Positions 22,891 to 35,586 of a stretch of 64,000 nt of DNA are shown one piece after another; position 1 is the first letter of the stretch, and every line of letters begins with the position of its first letter. The stretch covers positions 8,742,001 to 8,806,000 of the forward strand of contig NC_134756.1 of the NCBI RefSeq assembly GCF_050436995.1, in the 5' to 3' direction. Source of the stretch: Anticarsia gemmatalis (lineage: Eukaryota; Arthropoda; Insecta; Lepidoptera; Erebidae). The notes below the pieces were generated by a model, which saw only the letters and a list, made by a program, of their open reading frames with translations, did no database searches and was not told the origin of the DNA. The position numbers and the translations under genes were made by a program.

Positions 22891-25130
22891 ACCTATAATA
22901 AAATAATAAACCTTCAGGCGCCATCGAAAACACCATTTCAACTTTACTAGGTGACAACACTTCAAAATATATTAACAAAGTTACGAGAGTTTTCATAACT
23001 GTTTCAAGTGCTATGTGGGTGCTAAAAGAGTACCTAAGTTGTACTAAGACAAACATTGTACGAACCAGTCATAACAAGAACTTTTATAATACATTCCACC
23101 CACGATCCAGCTGACATAACGATGACAACGTGGAAACTGAGAACATGTTTGCTAATACTGAGATCTTCAAGTGAGTTCAATGTCCGATGGAACAAAATGT
23201 CAATGATAGTCCATTAATTATTACCTTTACAAATTGCTAATAATCTATAGTTTCTGCTTACATCTATGAGCAAAGGCGTGATTTGATATATGTACATCTA
23301 ATGTTAATACAAGAGGTCTAAAGCGCGACTGTAAATTAAACGTTACGATACTAAGCGGCTTATACATACACCATTCAAACAAAATAAAGGTTTTTATAAA
23401 GATGCGTTCCTAAAATTCCTAACGCAATAAGTTTCAAGAGCGCACAAATATCCGACTCCATAAATGTGCCCTTACAAACACATTTTACGCTGAACTTGGA
23501 TTACAATAATAATGTAATATATGATCTCAAACTCTCGACTAACTAAAGCGGGCTGCAAACGATAAAGTGTTGTTATAAATCAGTGGAATGTAGCTTCTCC
23601 CGCAGATTTTCACGTAATAACAACGGAGTTTGTGAGAGAAACTGCGTAATACTTTGTAATTCATATCTGCTACAGTAATCGATGACTGTGGCGGTCCGTG
23701 ACACGGTTTTTTCTCAACATCATTTGAATGATCGCTGTTGTTCTGCCTATGGACTGTTAAAAGAGGCATTTGTGAAAAAATACATCCTATTTTTCAAACT
23801 GACAGGGCGGTAGCTTTTATTCGAACTGACGTTTGAGTTCGGAATATGCAATAGGTTTTAAATATTTAATGTAGGCATTTTTGTGGTAGGTTTTTTCGGA
23901 AAGGTTAGGTTTCAGCTGTTAAGAAAAATTAAAATTTTAGGTCTTTACATAACTGTTAACAGATTTTTTTTATGGTTTCAAACTGATGCTGAATAAAGGT
24001 TACCTAAATGGCTGTAAAATTTCGCCTCTGTTATGGGACTTTACATAACGGGCCAACTAAAAGTCAGGTGTAATATGATGCCCTGCAGATGATCTCATCA
24101 CTAAAGTAATTGTTTACGGAAACTCAAGTACATTATATACATTGTTATCAATTATTCTCGCAACAAAATTCAAAGAACCAATACCAATATTGTATTACTG
24201 TAATTTTGCAATTTATCTGCGTTTTGTATTTCATTCTATTCAATTCTCAGTATTCCTATTACGTAACACATAACCAAGACAATGTCTTTTATTTAACTGC
24301 GTCCATTGTTACGCTTTAGAAATGGTTAGATTCTAGAAAGAATTCAAAGTTAAATACGTTTCACAAATTAGCCACTATCTGTGAATATATTGTGACTGTA
24401 CAAAATGTATGCAGTTCGTCGCTTGAATAATTCTTCTACTGAATAATATCAATCCTTCGTTTTATATTTCAGAGCTTTTTGCGTGTTCTTTTTACTCCCT
24501 AAGGTTATTTTACGACGAGGTTAGCTCCTCGACGAACCAAGAATTTATTAAATTATCTTACTCAGGTTTGTCCCTAAGGATAGACAAAGAGGTATCTTTG
24601 TCTATCCTTTTTTTACTACGTAAAGTCTGGTCAATCCACGAAAATGAACATAGAAAAATAGCTCGTATTTTCTGATAATATCACTACCAAAACAGGCAGT
24701 ATTAATTGCTTTACCGTTCCTACGATTCGCACCTTTTATTTGTTTAGATCTAATCGTAATTTATATGTCCAAGTCTCGTAATAAATTATCACGGAGTGCT
24801 TACAACTCACTTGGTGCCTATTAACAACGTTTTTCTCCCAATGTAATAACTTTCTCGGAAATCGCGGATTTGCACAAATGGATTAATTTATCTAGTTTTC
24901 TGTTAATATTCGAAGGTAGGCCAGATAAATGAGATAAATGGAAGTGTTTTTGTATCTCTTGTTTGTGAGAATGGCCGACTATTAATCCGATTTGTCCAAG
25001 ACTAATATCATGTTTATGGCTAAACTAGCAGAAGCTGACGACTTGACCTGGGTTGTTTTTTACTATCGTAAAAATAACAATATCCTTTTCTACAGCATCC
25101 TACCATATTCATCAAAATCAGCTCAGCAGC
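22891..25130. other. Unique AT-rich non-coding DNA
   Basis: No gene was recognised. A perfect hairpin at 24576-24609 is listed separately. Confidence 0.5.
24576..24609. repeat. Perfect 15-bp-arm hairpin followed by T run
   Basis: AAGGATAGACAAAGA (24576-24590) pairs exactly with TCTTTGTCTATCCTT (24595-24609) around GGTA, and a run of T follows. It looks like a bacterial intrinsic terminator, but in a eukaryotic genome the resemblance is coincidental. T run plus hairpin could at most affect RNA polymerase III. Confidence 0.95.
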
Positions 25131-25284
25131 AGCGCGATTCTCTACAAACGGTACTATCGAGTATTAAGAGTTTGACGTTTAAAACGTGCTGTAAAAATAA
25201 TACCGACGGCGCCCGCTAGAGGCCAATAATTTCTCGGTAGCGAGCCGGTTGTCCATAAAATCGATAGTGGTAGAGAATTGCGCT
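25131..25284 (-). mobile_element. MITE-like inverted-repeat element, family A copy 4 (defines the ends)
   Basis: The left end AGCGCGATTCTCTAC and the right end, reverse-complemented AGCGCAATTCTCTAC, match at 14 of 15 positions. This is the clearest view of the family's termini. Inside, the left side continues GGTACTATCGAGTATTAAGA and the right side reads CGGTTGTCCATAAAATCGAT then AGTGG. The centre, on the minus strand, is GGCCTCTAGCGGGCGCCGTC. Length is 154 bp. Flanks show no clear target-site duplication, so the superfamily is not decided. Confidence 0.85.
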
Positions 25285-27040
25285 ACATTTATCGTGAGGG
25301 ACCAACAAGTGAACGCAATATACGCGTTGCATGGAAAATAATTAGGTACGGTTTTTTGTTTTTATGTTTGAAAACTTTTTAGTTCTAAAGCTCACACACA
25401 TTAGCATACCATTTTAACTCTGTGTTATTCTTAACTCTGAACCGAGTACGTATTTTCAATAAAGTAGCTGCAGGAATATTATTTACTTTTCAAAGCAAAT
25501 ATTAAGTTAAAGATAGCTTTCCTTTACCGTTTGTTCTTGCATGATATTGTGCAAGACTTGTTCACGTGTGTTTTATGTTAGAAGTTATACGAAAGGTAGA
25601 TGGGTAGACGGGAGCCGAGTCCAAATCCCCGGTGAGATAAATATTTGCATGATCAACAGTATCCTCTGTCTGTCCTGTTTTCAGATTTGCATCCGACATA
25701 CCGATTATGTTTCGAGGGATATAAGACTGAATATGTTAAGTTAAATTACTTAAGTCACAATTAATATACTAAGTCAAATAAAGATAATCGATAAACATCA
25801 GCAGGCAAATCAAAATAAAAAGCGCTCATCATTTGTTTTTGAGTCATGCTCATTTTTACCCTTTAACAATGGTAGTTCATATGAAATACAAATACTTATG
25901 GAAATACAAAATATGTATTTTGTCAATTTTCGCCGAATGAAATAAAATAAACTATTTTCGCCGAATGTTCAACAATATTATTCCATGAACATACATTTAC
26001 AACTATATAAAAGAAATCTAAGTAACGATTCCATAATATTCAGTACTCTATTGTAACGTTTCCTTTGAATTGCTTATAGAATAATACATAAAGGTTGTGT
26101 TACAATAGACGATTACTCTATACATACTCGACAACTATGTAGACCTATTACAGAATAAGGCTTTGTTCAGAATGAAAATATAACAGGTTTTAGGTCTGGC
26201 CTACTTTATTGAAATTATAAATATAAATATATTCTGAGCCTGTACAAGTAAGTTTGATTTTTTCTATTATTGTTAAAAACCTTATTGTATCGTTCATATA
26301 GTACGACTGTTATCGTGACACATATTCTGAGTTGACATAAATACCGGAGTAAAACTAAAAGTAAATAGTTTCCTGTAAACTGCTTATTTTTATTTCAATT
26401 TAAAATCACGGGTTACAGTAAGGAGCCTTTGCCAAACTTTGATTTCAGGATTATGAACAGTTCATTTGTATGTACTAAAAAAGATCTTGCCAGTTTTTCT
26501 TACCAACTTTCCTAGCAAAACTTGAAACATTTAAAAACCGTATCTTAAACAACCACAACAACATTGTGAGATATGCTTGAATTCATCAAGAAATTAGTAC
26601 CGATGACTTAATTTGCGAATGCTAAAAACTAAATTGCAGTGCCTTTATTTACTTAAATGATAAATTTGTACACTGACTCAACCGCATGACACAATCACCT
26701 ATTTACCAAGAACATTCATTATTTACAACCAAATAATGGCATCCTAATTAAGTGTTAGAGCAATTCTCAGTAGAGCTACAGCCAGCTAGCCTTTCAGTGT
26801 GATGCGGTAATTACTAGCCGAGGCGAATGTATTGATAATTACTATGTTGCGAGTGGAAATTTTAGCCTTTGATTTCATACATATAATATGCTTATTATTG
26901 AGTTGTAAAGGAGGATTACTTCTTTTGTTATAAGATTACACATTTGCTGAATTAAAATCAATCAGCGTATGCTAACCTAGTGCAGAGCAAATGCCGTCTG
27001 TTATTAATGTAGGTTTATCATTAAAAAAAGATAAAAAAAA
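25285..27040. other. Unique AT-rich DNA with a small direct repeat
   Basis: ATTTTCGCCGAATG occurs exactly at 25926-25939 and 25954-25967 (28-bp period). The segment about 26755-26880 holds an uneven mix of GC-richer words (GCTACAGCCAGCTAGCC, GATGCGGTAATTACTAGCC) that might be conserved. No gene was recognised. Confidence 0.5.
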
Positions 27041-27088
27041 TAACCAATTACTGTCCCGCTACTGGGCAAGGGTCTCCCCCCGTAAGTA
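27041..27088 (-). mobile_element. SINE 3' body fragment, minus strand (short)
   Basis: AACCAATTACTGTCCCGCTA then CTGGGCAAGGGTCTCCCCCC then GTAA corresponds to the ATGTCCCACTGCTGG...CGTAA half of the copy at 17395-17482. The rest is missing. Confidence 0.6.
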
Positions 27089-30000
27089 AAGACAACGTGC
27101 CGTTTATGTTGTTGTAGCATATTAATGTTTTTTTTTTTACTTTATATTATTATACAGTTGTACAATACCGGACTTAATCCCTATAGGCATATGAAAATTG
27201 TATGATCAACCGAAACTGCGTCGCCGCCGCCGTCGCGTCGCATCGGTCCGTTGATTTCACACGATACTATGAAATTGTTATTTAATCTCGTTTAATTGAA
27301 AGTAATTGTATGCAAATTTCCGGTAATTAAATCGTTTGTGCCCATTTAATATTTATTTAAGTAAATTAATTTGGTGGTATATGGAAAAGCGCAGGTTATT
27401 ATTCTTGCCGCAAATCAGTGCTTGGTAATGTATTTGCAAATATTTTACATTAAATTCGTGGCTTCAACAGTTACACGAGTATTAAACACTACCAGGTACT
27501 AGAGTATTTACATTCCCTATATAAATATATGAACTGTTAAACAATTTTGATATACAGCAATATTAGTTTGCAACTTCCCGACAGCTATGAATACATGCAC
27601 TTCGTAATACCGTGCTCTAAATCCTTCAGAGCAGGGTTCATAAATAATATAATTTATATAATAGATCGTTCCAGCTAGTCAACGCATGTAAATAAGGGAT
27701 ATGACGTCACTATGTGGTAATCAAATCTAACCACGAACGACCGTGTTCGCCGGAAGAACTGCTAATTAATAAATTATAATAAAACTGGTTGGAATATTAT
27801 TTTGTTCATGGCTGATTCTGAATAATTGGGGTCATGGATTTGACGTACTATTCAAAGGACTTTTGATATTTTCCATCATAATAAAGTTACTTTGGGACTA
27901 AACAAGCTTAGTCAATAATTTCGTAGATAAATAAACAGTTTCCTTTGAAGGAATTCTCTAGAAAATTTCATTAACGAAATTCATTTTTGTGTATGAACAT
28001 TTTGCAAAAGATATTTTCATCGGAAATGAAGATACGTCGTGTTTCATTCAACGTGCGGATATTTAATATTGTATATCTTTTGATGGCGCCAGAAATAGAT
28101 AGAAAGGTCGATGATACGTCAACGGAGGGCTTTATCAAAATACGGCTAATTTGTTTCATAGCAAGCTGAGTCCTCAGCTCGACCCCGGGTCAGAGAAAAG
28201 GGCATTAAAGGGATTATGTAGCGAACGACTTAGGTCATGACACGGAACGATATTAAAATTATAATTACTTATTAAATAAACTTTGCAAAATTTATACTCT
28301 TTAAGGATTACGTTATAATATATTTTATTCTTGTACATGTACTTATGTCGTACTTCAATAATCTTCATTTTATTAGCTGCGAACAATTCGTGGCATAAAT
28401 AATGTTAAAATGTTTCATGTTAGTACAATATTCAGTCAACAACATTTTTAACGTTGTGCACGTGTAATTTTACTGACAACAAATACACAGCTTGTATGTT
28501 TAAAATTTTAAATATATTGATAGCATAGTGTATTAAAATAGTGATACTAGTTTACATAAGTGGATACTATGAAAATTCTTTAATATTCATGTGAGTGAAA
28601 ATATCGCAAACTCGTAAAAAGGCAGGCTTTCATTAAGGCGTCAAAGAATAAGGTTAAACTTAGTTAGAAACGACCTCAATCGGAAGTTTTTTTCTGTCTA
28701 GTCTAATCAGCGAGCTCCAACTCCGAGATAATTACGAACCTTTACTTTTTGCGGACTTTATTAAAAGATTTGATCAGTCTGCATGAAAGAGTTTACTAGC
28801 TATTTTATAATTATTATCTTAGGAATTAGATTGTTCTATTAGTTTTGTTAGTTTGAAAGTTTTTTACAAAAAGCTTGATTGCTAACTTTTACCTGTTGAT
28901 CTGAATTGCATACATTATTTTGTTAGTGAATTAAGTAGCCGGTTCGCTTCCAATTTACAAAAATATTTTATTACTTTTTATCATGTTATAATATATGCTG
29001 TTCAATGACAGTTATTTAAGAAAATAAGGGCTACTTTCAAGGCTTCTGGATAAGTGTTGAATAATCTATTCGAGAGATAAAGTAATCGCAAATGTAACAC
29101 CACTATTAAATTTTCAGTTGATAAGGTAACCAATAAGTTATACAGAACTGAAACAAGATCGTAATAAGTACCTACTTATAAATACCGCATGATTTGCACG
29201 AGTGCCTTTACAGGATTTCCTCGTTAGGAACTTGACAGAATTCCTTTGATAGTCCGTGATTGGGGTACTGATCTTTGATAATTAATATGTGTAGTACGGT
29301 CATTAATTTTGTCGATATGTCAGCCGTAGTTTGGCTGATATGAGGTCGACGCTTCAACACGTTTGTCCGGCCCATAGCTTAAATTACTGGCGGATCCGTA
29401 ACGACCGAATATGCCTAAATTACTACAGGTACTAGTTTAATTGCATTGAGGTACCTTACACGATCGACATTTCAGTTATTGCTAGTATTCTGGGACTGTT
29501 GGGTTTAACCGATATTCAACCGATATATATTTAAAACAAAGATTGCACTAGATTTCAATATTTCTTGGATTTTATCGTACCTGAAGAAAGTTCAGCAATA
29601 TTTTTTGTCATTTGCGACTTAATAATTTGAATGATTTTATACCGCATCTCCTGCTAAAAATGCAAGCTACGCATAAATCGAAATAAATAACTTTGCGTTT
29701 AAGGCACATCTTTACGACCAATCCTGCTAGTTATAAAAACTAGGTATGCAGATTTATGAAAGAAGTTTTCGAATATTCATATCCTACGTTGATTATACGT
29801 AGGTTTCTAAGAACATGCCTACGTTTTAAATATTATAAGGATGGTACGTACAGCACTTTTCCCTTAAGACTTAAAAAGGAACTTTTTACTTTTCATTTTA
29901 CGTTTCGCAGGAACGAGTTTTCCGGAGTCGGATTAATTTGAACATCTTATGAGGGAATGTAAATATTGGATTTCTTGTTCAAGCAACAAAGAATTAATAT

Positions 30001-30200
30001 CATGTTGGCATATTAAAACTCAACGTAAACTGTTGAAGACAGCAGACTTTATTTAGCAAACAATGATGTAACTCAGTGTGGAAGTCTAATTATGATGTAT
30101 TTTATACTAAAATGTGTGGTAAACAGTTTTTCAAGGTCTTAATAACAAAGCTCATATTTAATATTAAGCTATACCTGCACTTAATGGCTTCGTAATCAGG
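27089..30200. other. Mostly unique AT-rich non-coding DNA
   Basis: No gene was recognised. A possible regulatory patch at 27205-27335 is listed separately. Frames at 27971-28169 on both strands (60-62 codons) are typical chance frames. Confidence 0.5.
27205..27335. promoter_or_regulatory. Candidate cis-regulatory patch: GC island, octamer, TAAT motifs
   Basis: A sharp GC-rich, CpG-dense run (CGTCGCCGCCGCCGTCGCGT, from about 27220) sits inside AT-rich DNA. About 85 bp on, there is a perfect octamer ATGCAAAT (27310-27317), the classical POU-domain site, and then GGTAATTAAATCG, with homeodomain-type TAATTA cores. The combination suggests an enhancer or conserved element. It is inferred from motif content only. 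Confidence 0.25.
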
Positions 30201-30316
30201 AGTGCAATTCTCTACCACAATTGACTATCAACACCAGATTAGTTTTCGGGGAATTTTGTGTGAAAATTTGATAAGCACCTCTGCCGGGCGTGGTAGAAAC
30301 TATTTTTGTAGTACAT
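30201..30316 (+). mobile_element. MITE-like inverted-repeat element, family A copy 5 (truncated)
   Basis: The left end is intact: AGTGCAATTCTCTACCACAA then TTGACTATCAACACC. The centre is GATAAGCACCTCTGCCGGGC. After CTATTTTTGTAGTACATT the similarity stops, so the right inverted repeat is lost. Confidence 0.75.
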
Positions 30317-31850
30317 TAAAAAATGTAATGAAAGATTTTTTTTACAATATTTGTCCATGTCAAGCCTGTTATTGGTAATATATAATAAATAATAATATAC
30401 GGTATACAGATTTCCATTTGTCACTGATTTCAAATGCGTCTAAAACAATGATTTAGACTTCTGCGTAGAACGTTACAAAATCAATCGCTTACTTATTGTG
30501 TATTGTCTAGACGAGCATCAAAACAATATTATTATGCAGTGTGAATAGAATATGACTTCAATCAGTTAATCTGTGAACGATTGAACTAGATCATTGGTGT
30601 TTGTGTACTTGTTATCAGTCATCGGGAGTACATTAATGTAGTGTTTGCAAACAAGTTGTATAATTGTATTATCATATTTAGTGTAATATGTTTTTGTGGC
30701 CATTGGTAGTGTTTGCAACTGCCTTTCATGAGGTTTTCAATACCTTTTTATGTTTAAAACCAAAGTATTACTTGTTTATTAGACAAAGTTTGATAACAAT
30801 AGATAATTTATGTGGCAAAACGTCGATGCTTTTTGTATACCTCAGCTAAGTTCGTTGGGTCTAATAGGCTATTATAATATAAAAATATCATTACAATGTC
30901 AATCGTAAAAGATCGAATTTTATAAACATCATCTATTAAAATTCTATTTGACCACTTATGTTGGTAACTATACCAGTAATTTTTCCTATGTTTTATGGTA
31001 AATGTTTAAAATATCTGTTGCATACGCAGATTATATTTTATTTAATGAACTAAGAAATAACAATTATTTTATCTATCTCTATAACCAATTAGCCTTTGTA
31101 GTCAAGCGCATTCTGCTCGTAAAGGGTTTGCTGCACACTTTGATAAGCGAACAATCTACGTATGGTCTAAAGGATTAATACTGGTCTTTGAATAAGGGAG
31201 GCTTAATTGATAAATCAAGCTCAAGACAAGGTCTTCTGATACCTATTACTACTTAAGATGTCAAAAGCTTACGAACTGTATTGGCATTTGTTAATCAACT
31301 GGTCAGGCATTTTTTTTTTAGGCAAGGTTGTCGAATATTTTTTTTATAATTCATTGCTGTCGCACTACTAAGTTATGGGTTTAGCCAAAGAATCCGAAGG
31401 ATTAGGCCTACCACCGTAAAATTGTCTAACGAACTTCCAAAAACGCAAGTACAACATCCATCTGAACACTGAATGTCGACAAATCAAAGTATTGAATAAT
31501 GACTTGAGAGCGCTGAAGTTAAACTAAACAACCCATAAAAAATTCGACGTTTTGATTACCAAAAGAACCTAAAAAAATAAATTCACACGGATGTTTAGAG
31601 ACTGAATCATTTCATCTCGGTGGAGTTCAATGACCTTGTCTGTATATGAGTAAATAGGTCAAGCCGTCAGTTTCATTGTTTAGCTATAAATTTTGTAAAC
31701 TGAGTTTCGTTATAGGATCTTGTTTTTATAGTATAAAGTTTCATGATGTTTATTTACGTTTGAGTACGACTTTTATTATTATCCTGTGAAATATTATCAC
31801 TTTAGCTTGTAGTTCACACTTTGATTGGCTTCAAGGATAAAGGTGTATAA
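30317..31850. other. Unique AT-rich non-coding DNA
   Basis: No gene or repeat was recognised. Confidence 0.55.
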
Positions 31851-32029
31851 TCCATACTAATATTATAAATGCGAAAGTAACTCTGTCTGTCTGTCTGTCT
31901 GCTGCTCAATCACCCCTAAACTACTGAACCAATTTGCATGAAACTAGGAAATTTAATGTTACAAAAACGGGGAAAAATTTCACCCATTCTCTCTTATTGG
32001 ACGCAAGCGAAGTTGCGCGGGTCAGCTAG
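31851..32029 (+). mobile_element. Short Helitron-like element with clean ends
   Basis: It begins TCCATACTAATATTATAAAT after an A (31850) and ends CTAG (32026-32029) before a T (32030), the A|T insertion pattern of Helitrons. Near the 3' end, CGCAA (32002-32006) pairs with TTGCG (32013-32017) around GCGAAG, 8 nt before CTAG, as expected for the Helitron 3' hairpin. A short CTGT microsatellite (about 31884-31901) follows the start. Length is 179 bp, non-coding, so it would depend on a Rep/helicase from elsewhere. Related lepidopteran Helitron-like sequences with internal microsatellites are known. Confidence 0.8.
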
Positions 32030-33540
32030 TATTTAATACGTCTTAAAACGATAGATAAGCTTTTTTCATTTCGACCACTAAACAGTCCCTAAAGTAAAGA
32101 CTGACATACATAACTAATATCATTTATATTTTACGGAGAAGCCGAACGACGCATGGAGTTTAGTGAATTGTAGTTTGTAATTCGATAGAATTGTAGATCG
32201 GTGATTTTACTACAGTTAGATACTTTTTATGTTACGCCGTAGAGCGCCATTGGTTATGCCCAACTAATTATTGTCCCTTCATTATGAATAAATCATAAGA
32301 TATTGATCTTAAGATTCGTTTTATCTACTATCAATAATTATCGGAAAGGTGAACGACTCCCCAAAGTGCCAACCCATTCCTTTAATGAAGGATCATTTAA
32401 TTTGATAGGTAACGAGGGTTGAAAGATCGATCACTACAGATTTCCCTAGACAGATTCTAGTTTTATCCACTTAGAGGCGAATTCGTTGATTTCAAATCAA
32501 ATTATTTGCTTTAACTTTTGCGCATGCTAGTTAGTTCTAAATGCTTATATTATTTGCCGAATGTTGGCGAGAATACCCGAACCTTCTCGACTTTGCTGGG
32601 AGATTTTCGAATGCAAATTGAGTTGAAAGCTGGCCTCGTTGACCCCTGCTGAAACAATCGTCTCTGCCCCTAAATACTCGTAATGTTCGCATGGAACAGT
32701 CTGTAAGTATAATGTGGGTATATGTATACATTCATATACTAGTATTCTACTAGGAATATAATGTGAAAATGTTGTAAATATACATAATAATATGTATGTA
32801 TATTCGACATGTTATATAAGCTTGTGGGACTTTGACGGTTAGGGTATGATAAGGTCTTCGACCTATATATATTCAGACATTAAATTACTGAGTATGTCAA
32901 ACCGCAACTATCGTCATAGAAACGAAGAGAAAGAGTGTGTCTTAGTATTTATTACCTTTTCACAAAGATCTGCTACGGGGATGAAATAGCTATGCCATGA
33001 AAATATTTGACCGTTTCCACCAATACTAAGCTATATAGTGGTGCGAGAAAAATGTGCTATGAAAATGCATCGCTGCAAAGTACTTATAGCTTACAGGCAC
33101 CCTTAAGTCCGTGAAAGAGGTATAGTTAAATCAATTTTGTAAAACAAATATGGGCCATACACTAGTACTGTAGAATTATTGAGTATTAATTAAATCAGGT
33201 CAGCAAAGCCAAAAGTGAATAATAGTTCTAAAATTATTGAGTAATATGAACTTCATTTAAAGTTAATATTATGCTGCAATATTCCTCATAGTATAGTTGA
33301 AATAACAGCGTGTGTTTATTTAAATTCAATAAATTTTAACGAGAATACGTGTTACATATTCATGAAAATGTGTTCGTTTTGTTCCTAACAAAGAGGTGTT
33401 CTGTTATTTAATATTCTAATACTGGATTTAGCTTTCATAATAACTTTTAACAACTTCAAATTGTTGTACATTATGTAGAGCTAGGATTGTATGTAGATGT
33501 TTGAAACAAACGTCAGTCGATCGGCAATAATAAATACATA
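32030..33540. other. Unique AT-rich non-coding DNA
   Basis: No gene was recognised. About 32700-32830 is dominated by ATATAC/GTATAT words forming several small AT palindromes. Confidence 0.55.
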
Positions 33541-33735
33541 ATATCACGTCTTTTTTCAATAGGGGTAGGCAGAGACCAAATAACGTCACTTAGTATGATC
33601 CTTACAAACTTCCTTTGCCTCACTCACATGCATACATTTCGTCATATAAGACCGCCGGTTACAGGTACTACGCACCTGACTTTTTTTTCATTTCAACGGC
33701 GATGTGATCTGCGTAAGTCTTTCTAGGGCGCCCCC
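33541..33735 (+). repeat. Dispersed lepidopteran repeat (GGTAGGCAGAGA family), best copy
   Basis: Blocks in order: ATATCACGTCTTTTTTCAAT, AGGGGTAGGCAGAGACC, ATGATCCTTACAAACTTCCT, TTGCCTCACTCACATGCATA, ACCGCCGGTTACAGGTACTA, TCTTTCTAGGGCGCCCCCTC. The same order is seen, more decayed, at 2274-2455, and in reverse at 52540-52628. Known to me from moth genomes; class uncertain. Non-coding. Confidence 0.75.
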
Positions 33736-35532
33736 TCTATATAAAGTAATCAGAAGTCTTTAAAAATAACGTTACAATGTGTTATTTACGTAAAAGAACT
33801 TTATTGGTAACGAGAGATCAGTCCTTTTACTTAATAAAAGTCTGTTGTATCTTATTTTGTACTTTTAAAGTAATATATTTTCAAAACTTAGATGAAGCTT
33901 GACTACTATTTATGCATAGATATCAATTTGTTGTGGAAAAACTTTTATTAAATCTCCAGACGTCTGCCATTGATATTTCGATGTTTTCGTTTCAGTGCCA
34001 GACAGATTTGTGGGTGTCAAAGTAAATATTTTGCAAACAACAATAATATGAGACTTGTATAAAATACATTTACCAATCAAGTTAAGCTTTTGAAAGTATA
34101 ATATCTTCTTGTTTATGTTTGTTTTTCAATAAGTCAATTACAGAAATAAGTTTTTTGTCTCGAAGGAAACTGATGCGGCATTATATAGGAATTAAAAGGA
34201 ATACGTAATTGTTATTTAAATTCACTCGCTAATATTGCGAATTTTGATACTTAAGCATGATTTTACGAAATAGTTCCTTTGGAATACTGAAGGGACGTGT
34301 ATTTTTGCACCAGTGTACTGTGACTCCATAGGAATCAGAAATTGAGCAAGCTGTATTTTAAGCAGCACATAATCATATCTCAGGATCTTATAACAAGAAG
34401 GCACAGTAACCGATTAAATTCAAGACAAATAATCAACGCGAAGGCGACACGTTCGAATCGTAACCTAGAACTTGCTCCTTACCATACCAGCAAGTAATTG
34501 GAATTACTTCGATTGCTACTTCACTAGGCAAATAGTCAGTCGATTGGATTAGTTCTACGAATTTGTAATACATATAATGAGTACTTTTGTCAAGTACTAA
34601 CGCTATTTCAGGATTCCTAGTATCGTACAAAAGCTTAAGCTAATCTGTTTATGAGGAATTGCTTTACCATAATAACGAACAAACTGGTGGTTCGGCGAAA
34701 ACGTGCACTGTCCAAGGCTATGCTGCGTTTAATTCAATGTAATTGTGATGCGATGTAGGTCATTCGGCCGTTTATGCCCTAAATGGTACACACAAAATGG
34801 TATTTTGTTACCTGTTTTATACTGTAACTGGTCTGCAATTTTCTGTTCTACAACTTGTCAGAATGCTATTTTAGTTTAATTTATAGTTATTTGTACTTCA
34901 GATTTGTGAAATGTCGTTATTTGACTAATATTTATGCTAGGAAAACTTAGTTTTAAAAATAATCTTTTATCGAGGTAAGCTCCAGATACAATTTTAGCAT
35001 TTTTATTTACATTACCTAAGGACATAAAACCTCATACTGTGTTATTAATATCAAAAATTAAACAAGATCAATCGCAGAAACGTTACACGTTACGTTGAAA
35101 GCAATAAAAAATGTAAATATCCACATCTGTAAATCGAAGTCATAGATTATTTCTGTCCAACCTATTTACCTAAGCTCCGTCGTTCGGGTTAATTAAGAAC
35201 GGGTATTTAAAAATGTTACATGTGTCTAATTCCTGATACATGATGGGAAACTGGAGCGGTCGTTGGCACGTGGTGACGTAGGCACATTACCAGTATATCT
35301 TGGCCTCTCGTAACATTGACACTGTAAGAAATGCGAGAGCAGTTAATCTTGCCCATATGGGTCAGACGAACAATGCGTTAGGTTACTTTACGAGTCTGTA
35401 TATTAAGTCAGATATATCAAGTTGCATGTATTTCGTAACGTTCTAGTAGGCTTTGCCTTTTGTTCTTAAGAATACGTCTGTTTTCTGTACGGTGTCCTCG
35501 TTTTACGTGTTTCGTGAGAATTTTCTACGCAG

Positions 35533-35586
35533 TTTCGTATGAGTCAACTGGACGAAATGGGTTTGTTGTATCCGGTAGAAGTTCAG
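35533..35586 (+). other. Candidate small exon (weak)
   Basis: A T-rich tract ending TTTTCTACGCAG (acceptor-like, AG at 35531-35532) precedes 54 nt. These are followed by a strong donor, CAG|GTAGGT (GT at 35587). The 54 nt are an exact multiple of three and open in frame 1, reading FRMSQLDEMGLLYPVEVQ; a second frame is also open. No homologue comes to mind. Short open segments between splice-like signals arise by chance, so this is only a pointer. Confidence 0.2.

Noticed and set aside
24576..24630. Hairpin plus T run as a bacterial rho-independent terminator
   Set aside because: The window is clearly from an animal nuclear genome, so the bacterial interpretation does not apply.
31880..31902. 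CRISPR-like or satellite array at the CTGT run
   Set aside because: It is a short simple repeat inside a Helitron-like element; no spaced direct repeats of CRISPR type occur anywhere in the window.
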